Shown here: in pieces, positions 53,263 through 60,238 of the stretch
Numbering within the stretch: the stretch's first letter is position 1
How the letters are laid out: every line of letters starts with the position of its first letter
Assembly (NCBI RefSeq): GCF_001655775.1
Contig: NZ_LXFF01000024.1
Location: 1 to 60,238, forward strand
Direction of reading: 5' to 3'
Source: Candidatus Arthromitus sp. SFB-turkey
Lineage (GTDB): Bacteria > Bacillota > Clostridia > Clostridiales > Clostridiaceae
Length of the DNA stretch: 60,238 nt
Translations under genes and position numbers: made by a program
The notes under the pieces: model-generated
Database searches by the model: none
Seen by the model: only the letters and a program-made list of their open reading frames with translations
What the model was told of the DNA's origin: nothing

Positions 53263-53267
53263 GTAAT

Positions 53268-54089
53268 TTATAAACTTTCGTATATGTTTTTCATTAAAAG
53301 TGCATCTTTTTCAAGAATTGGACTTTCGCAAATTATACATCCTTTAACATCATAATTTAAAAAAGCTTTTAAACAATCTTTTATATTAAAATCACTTTCT
53401 TCAAAAGGAAGGTGATTTTTTTCACCTTTTGCTGTGTATTCAATTCCAGATAAATGTACGTGTATATCTTTTAATGCTTCTTCTCCTAAATTTTCACCGA
53501 TATAATCAAAAATTTTTGCGAAATCATCGTATTGTTTTAATATTCCAACATATCTTGCGTGAATGTGTGAGAAATCAACACAAAGTTTTACATGTTTATG
53601 ATTTTTAACAAGTTCACATAATTCTTTTAAATTTCCAAACTGAGTTTCTTTTCCAGTAGTTTCAAGTCTATAAAAATTGTTTTCAAGCACTGGTAGTTTT
53701 CCAAGTTCTTCATTTATTGATTCAAATGCTTCTTCTTTTGTTGAGTCTAAATAAAATCCAGGATGAAAAATTATATCAGTTCCACCAACAGATGCAAGAG
53801 CATTAATTCCTTTTGTAAGTCTTTCGATTGACTTTTCTTTCTTTTCTTCTTCTTTTGCATTCATATTTACAAAATAAGATCCATGGGCTGTTAAATGAAA
53901 ATTTAATTTTTCACGAATGTTTTTGACAGCATCACGGTTTTTATCAGTGATATTTACAGAACGTACAAATGGTAATTCCATCGCTTCAAGTCCCAAAGAA
54001 TTTAAATATTCAATTCCAGTCACATATGTAAATTTTTCTGAACCATTTCCTAATGGTAATCCAGAAATTCCAAAAATTAGCTTATCCAT
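53268..54089 (-). CDS. Endonuclease IV-like TIM-barrel protein
   Basis: The 273-residue protein follows the AP endonuclease IV plan with metal ligands visible as LTAHGSYFVN (His), IIFHPGF (His), NFYRLETTGK (Glu), CVDFSHIHARY (Asp, His), HVHLSG (His) and IICESPIL (Glu). The usual C-terminal D-x-H is replaced by GEKNHLP, as in archaeal-type relatives. It is a likely AP endonuclease or a sugar isomerase-like enzyme. Start ATG at 54089 on the minus strand, with an AAGGAG close upstream. Confidence 0.82.
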   Translation of the reverse strand: MDKLIFGISGLPLGNGSEKFTYVTGIEYLNSLGLEAMELPFVRSVNITDKNRDAVKNIREKLNFHLTAHGSYFVNMNAKEEEKKEKSIERLTKGINALASVGGTDIIFHPGFYLDSTKEEAFESINEELGKLPVLENNFYRLETTGKETQFGNLKELCELVKNHKHVKLCVDFSHIHARYVGILKQYDDFAKIFDYIGENLGEEALKDIHVHLSGIEYTAKGEKNHLPFEESDFNIKDCLKAFLNYDVKGCIICESPILEKDALLMKNIYESL

Positions 54090-54240
54090 TTTAAAAAGTT
54101 TGCTCCTTTAAATAATAATAATTATTATTTATTATATCACGTAAAAGATATAAATTAATGAAAATACAAAAATTTATTTTTCTTGAATAATTTTTTACCC
54201 TAATCTATAATTAAAATGGTTTAGAAATGGAATTAAATGT

Positions 54241-54777
54241 ATGATAAATTTTTATAAATTAACTGATTTTGTTAAGCAAATTTTAATTGAAAATGTCAAT
54301 AATAAAGACGTTTCTGTTGATTTTACATTAGGTAGAGGAAATGATACAGTTTTTCTTAGTGAAAATTTTAATTTTGTATATTCTTTTGATATACAAAAAG
54401 AATGTATTGATGATTTTGAACGTAGAAAAATTGAAAATGTAAAATTAATTTTAGATACTCATTCTAATGTAGATAAATATTTAAATTGTTTTGATTGTGG
54501 TATGTATAATTTGGGATATTTGCCACGAGGAGATAAAACAATAACAACTTTAAAAGAATCAACTATAATAAGTTTAATTAAAGCTACCAATATGTTGAAT
54601 GTTGGTGGTTTTATATCTATTGTGCTTTATGTCGGACATGAGCAAGGTAAAGATGAAAGCTTAGAAGTTTTAAATTTTTGTAGTAAACTAGATAATAGAA
54701 AATTTAATGTTGCTTATTTAAATTTTATAAATAAAAATTCTCCACCATCTCTTGTATTGATTAACAAAGTGAGGTAG
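54241..54777 (+). CDS. mnmM: tRNA 5-aminomethyl-2-thiouridine methyltransferase-like (MnmM)
   Basis: The 178-residue protein belongs to the small rRNA-methylase-like family (YtqB/PF06962) shown in Bacillus and Staphylococcus to methylate nm5s2U in tRNA. It has the SAM motif DFTLGRGNDTVFLSE and the family signature YNLGYLPRGDKTITT, plus GGFISIVLYVGH. The start is ATG at 54241 without an evident strong ribosome binding site. It precedes the flavoprotein gene by 7 bases. Confidence 0.85.
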   Translation: MINFYKLTDFVKQILIENVNNKDVSVDFTLGRGNDTVFLSENFNFVYSFDIQKECIDDFERRKIENVKLILDTHSNVDKYLNCFDCGMYNLGYLPRGDKTITTLKESTIISLIKATNMLNVGGFISIVLYVGHEQGKDESLEVLNFCSKLDNRKFNVAYLNFINKNSPPSLVLINKVR

Positions 54778-54784
54778 ATGATAA

Positions 54785-56025
54785 ATGAAAAATGTAATAG
54801 TTGTTGGTTCTGGTCCAGCTGGAATGATGTCTGCTATATCTGCTGCAAAGTGTGGGCATAAAGTTACATTAATTGAAAGAAATAATAAAATAGCTAAAAA
54901 ATTGTATATTACAGGTAAGGGAAGATGTAATGTAACGAACAAGAAAACTATAGAGAATTTTTTTGAGAATGTACTTACAAATAAGGAGTTTTTATATAGT
55001 GCGTTATATACTTTTACAAATGAAGATACTATAAAGTTCATAGAAGATGGTGGAACTCAACTAAAAGTTGAGCAAGGTGATAGGGTTTTTCCTATATCAG
55101 ATAAATCTGTAGATATAATTAAAAGTTTTGAAAAGCATTTACATAAAAATAAGGTTAAAATTAAATTGGATTCAAAAGTTTCAAAAATTAATGTTGAAAA
55201 TAGTTTGATAAAATCTCTAGTGTTATCAAATGGAGAAGAAGTTTCAGGAGATAATTTTATTTTTGCAACTGGAGGAGCATCTTACCCGTTAACAGGATCT
55301 GATGGAAAATTATTTGATGAATTTAAAAAAATGGGACATAGCATAGTAAAGTTAAAGCCATCATTAGTTCCCATTGAATTGGTTGAAAAATGGCCAATAA
55401 ATTTACAAGGTTTAACTATAAAAAATGCTTTGTTAACTTTATATAAAAACAATAAAAAGGAAATTTCATTTCAAGGAGATTTTATATTTACACATTTTGG
55501 AATTTCTGGTCCAATAGTTTTGAAAATGAGCAGGTATATATTTGAGAACAATATTATTCTATAAAAATAGATTTAAAACCTGCGTTAGATGAAAAAGCTT
55601 TTGATTTGAGAATTCAAAAAGATTTTATGAAATACAAAAATAAAGATTTTATGAAATACAAAAATAAAGATTTTAAGAATTCTTTAGATGATTTATTGCC
55701 ACAAAAATTTATACCAGTTATGATTGAACTTACAGGTATTAATGCTGAGAAAAAAGTAAATTTCATAACACGTGAAGAAAGGAAAAAACTTGTTGAGTGT
55801 TTTAAGAATCTAATGGTTAATGTTAAAAATTTGAGACCTATTAGTGAAGCGATAGTTACTAGTGGTGGAGTAAGTGTTGATGAAATAGATCCAAGTACTA
55901 TGAAGTCAAGAATTATAAAAAATCTTTCCTTTGCTGGAGAGGTTATGGATGTTGATGCTTTTACTGGTGGCTATAATGTACAAATAGCAATATCTACTGG
56001 TTTTTTGGCTGGTAGTAATATTTAG
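54785..56025 (+). pseudogene. HI0933-family flavoprotein gene broken by a frameshift
   Basis: The gene encodes a NAD(P)/FAD-dependent oxidoreductase (HI0933/YhiN family): N-terminal VVGSGPAGMMSAISAAKCG, RCNVTNKK and GGASYPLTGSDG. At 55559-55564 the frame reaches TAA, while the continuation (KIDLKPALDEKAFDLRIQ, FITREERKKLVECF, AIVTSGGVSVDEI, AGEVMDVDAFTGGYNVQIA) runs in another frame with no gap. One base is missing or two are extra there. The second part also contains a tandem duplication (55618-55677). If not a sequence error, the gene gives a truncated 259-residue product and has no C-terminal FAD contacts. Confidence 0.8.
55618..55674 (+). repeat. 24-bp tandem duplication within the broken flavoprotein gene
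   Basis: The 24-base unit starting AAAGATTTTATGAAATAC occurs at 55618-55641 and 55642-55665, then a partial third copy AAAGATTTTAAGAAT. It encodes KDFMKYKN twice. It adds eight codons without changing the frame. Confidence 0.9.
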
Positions 56026-56043
56026 GAGAGGGATGATGAGTTT

Positions 56044-58596
56044 ATGAAAATATCTATAGCAATTGATGGTCCTGCTAGTTCTGGTAAAAGTTCTATTGCT
56101 AATTGTATATCTGAAAGATTTAATTTTGAATATATAAATACCGGATTACTTTATAGATTAGTTACTTACGTGTCATTAAATGAGAATATAGATTTTGATA
56201 AAGATGAAGATCTTTTAATAGAGAAATTGAAAAAATCAAAAATAGAAATACATAGTGATTATGTTATTTTTAATGGTAAAATTTTAAATTTAGAGTTGAG
56301 AAGTCAAGAAATTGATTCCAATGTTTCATTTGCTGCAAAAAAGATTAAAGTAAGAAGTTTAGTCAATGAAATATTAAGAAATATTGTTTTCAAAAAAAGT
56401 GTAATAATGGATGGGCGTGACATTGGAACAGAAGTTTTAAAAGATGCGGATTTAAAATTTTTTATAACAGCAGATAATGAAGTAAGGGCTAAAAGAAGAT
56501 ACGATGAATTAGTAAGAAATGGTTTAGATGTAGAATATGATAAAATATTAAATGAAATTGAAAAAAGAGATAATATAGATTATAATAGAAGTGAAAGTCC
56601 TTTAAAAAAAGCAAATGATGCAAAGATTATCGATACTTCTAATATGAGTTTTAGTGAATCAGTGGATGAAGTTTCAAAAGTTATAGTTGAATATATGATT
56701 CCTAAAATGAAACTTAAAAGAGTTAGAGTTGCAGAAAATAATGGATTTTGTCACGGAGTTTTAAGAGCCGTTAATGAATTAGATAAAGTTGTTGAAAGTG
56801 AAAAATGTAAAAATGTTAGCACTTTAGGAGAAATAATTCACAACAAAGAGGTTATAAGATATTTTTCTAAAAAAAATGTAAATATAGTTCAGAAAGATGA
56901 TTTAGATAAATTAAAATTTGATAAAGATATTTTGGTAGTAAGAGCACATGGAATTCCCAGAGATATTGAAAATGTTTTAATAGATAAAAATGTAGAGTAT
57001 GTGGATGCTACTTGTGGTAAAGTTAAGTTAATACATAAAAAAGTTAAAGATTATTATGAAAAAGGTTATGACATTGTAATAGTTGGAAATAAGAATCATC
57101 CAGAAATAATGGGTGCAAATAGTTATTGTGATTATAATGCTAAATTTTTCTTTGGGGACAAGTTGGAAGGAGAAATTTCATCGGATAAAGTTTGTGTTTT
57201 ATCTCAAACAACCGAAAAATATGAAAATTTTGAAAAAGCAATAGATTTAGTGAGTCAAAAATGTAAAGATGTTGTTTCTTTAAATACTATTTGTGATGCT
57301 ACATATCTTAGACAACGTGACGCGGCAGAATTGGCAAAGAATGTGGATTATATGATTATTGTTGGAGATAAATTAAGTTCCAACTCTAATAAGTTGTATG
57401 AAGTTTCTAAAAAATATTGTGAAAAGTCTATAATAATTGAAAGGGCTTCAGATTTAGATAAAGAAATTTTGAAAGATATAAGTATAAATGGCTATGATGT
57501 AGGAATAACATCTGGTGCATCGACGCCAGATTGGATTATGAAGGAGGTAATTTTAATGATAGAAAATAGAACTGAAAATGATATGAAAATAGGGAAATTG
57601 TTGTCAGGAAAAATTGTATCTGTTAATGATAAAGAAATTGTTTTAAATGTGCATGAGAATGTAGAAGCTGTTTTACCGATTACAGAAATTAGTAATGATG
57701 AAAAAAATAATTTTAATGAAACATTTAATGTTGGAAGTGAAATAGAAGGTAAAATTATTTCTTTGAGTAATTCAGAAGGAAAAATTGTATTATCAAGACT
57801 GGAAATTTTTAGAGAAAAGTCTTTGAGCTTGTTAGAGGAAAAATTTAACAATAATGAAAGAGTTGTTGTTTTAATTAAAGAAGATGTAAAAGGTGGAGTT
57901 ATAGCTGAGTTTAAAGGAATTAAATTATTTATACCAGCATCTCATCTTGACTTTGTACATATTGAAAATTTAAATGAGTTTGTTGGAAGAGAATTAGAAA
58001 TTAAAATTTTAGAAATGAAAGAGGAAAAAAATCAATTTAAGATTATTGGATCAAGAAGAGCTGTTCTTGAAGAGGAAAAAAAGATTAAAGAAGCTCAAGT
58101 TTGGAATAGTTTGATTTTAGGTGATGTAATAGAAGGTGAAGTTAAGAGAATAAATACATTTGGAGCGTTTATTGATGTAAATGGTGTTGATGGTTTATTA
58201 CATATATCTGAAATATCATGGGGAAGAATTGATAAAGTAAGTGATGTTATAAATATAGGGGACAAGATTAAAGCTAAAATAATCGGAATTGATGTAGAAA
58301 ATCAAAAATTATCTTTAAGTATGAAAGTTTTACAACATGATCCTTGGTCTGATGTTGAAGAAAAATATCCAGTTGGAGCTGTTGTTCTTGGAAAAGTTGT
58401 GCGTTTTGCAGAATTTGGTGCTTTTATAGAGTTAGAACCAAGTGTTGATGCTTTAGTACACATATCTCAAATAAGTCATAAGAGAGTTAATGACATTAGA
58501 GATTTCCTAGAAATAGGACAAGAAGTAAAAGCAAAGATTGTTGAAATAAATAAAGACAATAAGAGAATTGAATTAAGTATAAAAGTAATAGAGTAG
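56044..58596 (+). CDS. cmk-ispH-rpsA: Triple fusion: cytidylate kinase, IspH reductase, ribosomal protein S1
   Basis: One open frame of 850 residues holds three proteins. Residues 1-220 are cytidylate kinase (IDGPASSGKSS, NTGLLYR, MDGRDIGTEVL). Residues 223-503 are 4-hydroxy-3-methylbut-2-enyl diphosphate reductase with all three iron-sulphur cysteines (Cys236 in NNGFCHGV, Cys324 in VDATCGK, Cys417 in NTICDAT). Residues 516-850 hold four S1 domains, the last with FVRFAEFGAFIE-like (VRFAEFGAFIELEP) and VHISQISHKRV. Two-part IspH-S1 fusions are known in Clostridium; I am less sure how often Cmk is joined. An internal ribosome binding site suggests that S1 is also made alone. Confidence 0.95.
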   Translation: MKISIAIDGPASSGKSSIANCISERFNFEYINTGLLYRLVTYVSLNENIDFDKDEDLLIEKLKKSKIEIHSDYVIFNGKILNLELRSQEIDSNVSFAAKKIKVRSLVNEILRNIVFKKSVIMDGRDIGTEVLKDADLKFFITADNEVRAKRRYDELVRNGLDVEYDKILNEIEKRDNIDYNRSESPLKKANDAKIIDTSNMSFSESVDEVSKVIVEYMIPKMKLKRVRVAENNGFCHGVLRAVNELDKVVESEKCKNVSTLGEIIHNKEVIRYFSKKNVNIVQKDDLDKLKFDKDILVVRAHGIPRDIENVLIDKNVEYVDATCGKVKLIHKKVKDYYEKGYDIVIVGNKNHPEIMGANSYCDYNAKFFFGDKLEGEISSDKVCVLSQTTEKYENFEKAIDLVSQKCKDVVSLNTICDATYLRQRDAAELAKNVDYMIIVGDKLSSNSNKLYEVSKKYCEKSIIIERASDLDKEILKDISINGYDVGITSGASTPDWIMKEVILMIENRTENDMKIGKLLSGKIVSVNDKEIVLNVHENVEAVLPITEISNDEKNNFNETFNVGSEIEGKIISLSNSEGKIVLSRLEIFREKSLSLLEEKFNNNERVVVLIKEDVKGGVIAEFKGIKLFIPASHLDFVHIENLNEFVGRELEIKILEMKEEKNQFKIIGSRRAVLEEEKKIKEAQVWNSLILGDVIEGEVKRINTFGAFIDVNGVDGLLHISEISWGRIDKVSDVINIGDKIKAKIIGIDVENQKLSLSMKVLQHDPWSDVEEKYPVGAVVLGKVVRFAEFGAFIELEPSVDALVHISQISHKRVNDIRDFLEIGQEVKAKIVEINKDNKRIELSIKVIE
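57541..57558 (+). promoter_or_regulatory. Internal Shine-Dalgarno and ATG for separate ribosomal protein S1
   Basis: AAGGAGG (57541-57547), 8 bases and ATG (57556-57558) are in frame with the fusion at codon 505, exactly at the start of the S1 part. Translation here would give a 346-residue S1. Confidence 0.75.
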
Positions 58597-58608
58597 AAAT
58601 TTAAAATT

Positions 58609-58647
58609 TGAAAGCTTAAGGGCATTTTTGTTCTTAAGCTTTTTGTT
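58609..58647 (+). terminator. Rho-independent terminator
   Basis: AAAGCTTAAG (58611-58620) pairs with CTTAAGCTTT (58633-58642), followed by TTG-T runs. Confidence 0.88.
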
Positions 58648-58674
58648 TATAAAAAAATGTAAAGGAGAAAAATT

Positions 58675-59265
58675 GTGGCAAAAAAATTTTATGTTGTGAA
58701 GAAGGGATATAATTGTGGTATTTATGAAAGTTGGGATGAATGTAAAAAACAAGTAGAAGGTTACTCAGGAGCTGTATATAAAAGTTTTAAAAATATTGAT
58801 GACGCAAAAAAATTTTTTCAATCTGATAATAATGTTAAAGAGAATTCAGAATTTGATATAGTTGCATATGTTGATGGAAGTTATAATATTGAAACAAAAG
58901 AATTTTCGTATGGAATGGTAATTTTATTGGGAAAGTATGAGAAACTTTTTTCTGAAAAATTTGATGATAAGGAATTATCAGAAATGAGAAATGTTGCTGG
59001 AGAGATTATGGGTGCGATGAAAGCAATGGAATATTGTTTAGAGTTTGGATTTAAAAGTATTCTGATTCATTTTGATTATGAGGGAATTGAAAAGTGGTGT
59101 AACGGAGATTGGAAAGCAAATAAAGTAGGAACTCAAAATTATAAAAAGTTTTATGATTCCATTAAAGATAAAATAAATATAACTTTTAAAAAAGTAAAAG
59201 CTCATTCAGGAAATAAGTATAACGATCTTGCAGATAAATTAGCAAAACAAGCATTAAATATATAA
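58675..59265 (+). CDS. rnhA: Ribonuclease HI with N-terminal viroplasmin domain
   Basis: GTG 58675 lies behind AAAGGAGAAAA. The 196-residue protein has an N-terminal hybrid-binding viroplasmin domain (FYVVKKGYNCGIYESWDECK, to about 45) and an RNase H core with the catalytic acidic residues: AYVDGSYN (Asp), AGEIMGAMKAM (Glu), IHFDYEGIEKW (Asp), and KAHSGNKYNDLADKLA (His, Asp). It removes RNA from RNA-DNA hybrids. Confidence 0.94.
   Translation: MAKKFYVVKKGYNCGIYESWDECKKQVEGYSGAVYKSFKNIDDAKKFFQSDNNVKENSEFDIVAYVDGSYNIETKEFSYGMVILLGKYEKLFSEKFDDKELSEMRNVAGEIMGAMKAMEYCLEFGFKSILIHFDYEGIEKWCNGDWKANKVGTQNYKKFYDSIKDKINITFKKVKAHSGNKYNDLADKLAKQALNI

Positions 59266-60238
<973 letters not shown>

Noticed and set aside
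54105-54135. AATAATAATTATTATT palindrome as an operator
   Set aside because: Low-complexity AT sequence; such palindromes are expected by chance at this composition.
55550-55570. Programmed frameshift in the flavoprotein gene
   Set aside because: No slippery heptamer or downstream structure was found, and the family is not known for recoding; mutation or sequence error is simpler.

Overview
The window is about 60 kb of very AT-rich DNA, with short intergenic gaps, many Shine-Dalgarno starts on TTG or GTG, and Rho-independent terminators after most units. It carries sporulation genes (spo0A, spoIVB, spoVS, ylbJ) inside gene orders typical of Clostridia (nusB-xseA-xseB-ispA-tlyA-nadK-argR-recN-spoIVB-spo0A; rpmB-asp23-recG-rsmD-coaD; pta-ackA-yceD-rpmF-plsX-acpP-rnc). 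It is therefore a chromosomal segment of a low-GC, spore-forming Clostridiales bacterium. Several usual neighbours are missing (dxs, fakA), and several genes are broken or have lost a domain. That fits a reduced, host-associated relative such as the segmented filamentous bacteria ('Candidatus Arthromitus/Savagella'). This identification is inference, not proven here.

Layout. 1-8 kb: a PoNi-like (polymorphic-toxin immunity) paralogue cut by the left edge, a sucrose PTS operon (scrA-scrB-scrK, minus strand), a second full-length PoNi-like membrane protein, a DUF4299-like gene, and a decayed copy of that gene. 8-14 kb: an ABC importer of the phosphonate class (phnD-phnC-phnE-phnE) with a cytosolic 5'-nucleotidase-type phosphatase, then a MupG-type 6-phosphomuramidase. 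14-18 kb: an agr-type peptide signalling locus (agrC-like, agrD, agrB) and an ABC exporter. 18-21.6 kb: a fructose PTS operon (fruK-fruA) divergent from a broken nitroreductase gene. 22-31 kb: the nusB-to-spo0A block. 31-40 kb: deoC, a GDSL hydrolase, a secreted DUF4214 protein, a Ca2+-type P-ATPase, a stand-alone TipAS-like domain, and an agrA-agrC pair without agrBD. 40-44.8 kb: asp23, recG, rsmD, coaD, a coiled-coil gene and a HAD phosphatase. 44.9-45.14 kb: a Fur-box promoter followed only by a structured stretch and a terminator, a candidate iron-regulated small RNA. 45-53 kb: ylbJ, tmcAL, acetate kinase pathway, lipid/ribosome genes and spoVS. 53-60 kb: an endonuclease IV-like protein, mnmM, a frameshifted HI0933-family flavoprotein, a cmk-ispH-rpsA triple fusion, rnhA, and guaB running off the right edge.

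How the genes work together. The cell takes up sucrose and fructose by PTS, feeds glycolysis and makes ATP through Pta-AckA. It salvages deoxyribose-phosphate (DeoC), possibly a phosphorylated compound (Phn cassette plus phosphatase) and peptidoglycan sugars (MupG). Sporulation entry is set by Spo0A, whose promoter carries a sigma-H-like site and a 0A box.

The most notable points are: (1) the Fur-controlled small RNA candidate with a CCUCC motif in its loop; (2) an internal, in-frame Shine-Dalgarno and ATG in the cmk-ispH-rpsA fusion, predicting separate translation of ribosomal protein S1; (3) an agr system split over two loci, one with an AgrC lacking the phosphoacceptor histidine segment; (4) orphan PoNi-like immunity genes; and (5) an IMP dehydrogenase without its CBS domains. 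No tRNA, rRNA, CRISPR array, insertion sequence or prophage was recognised.
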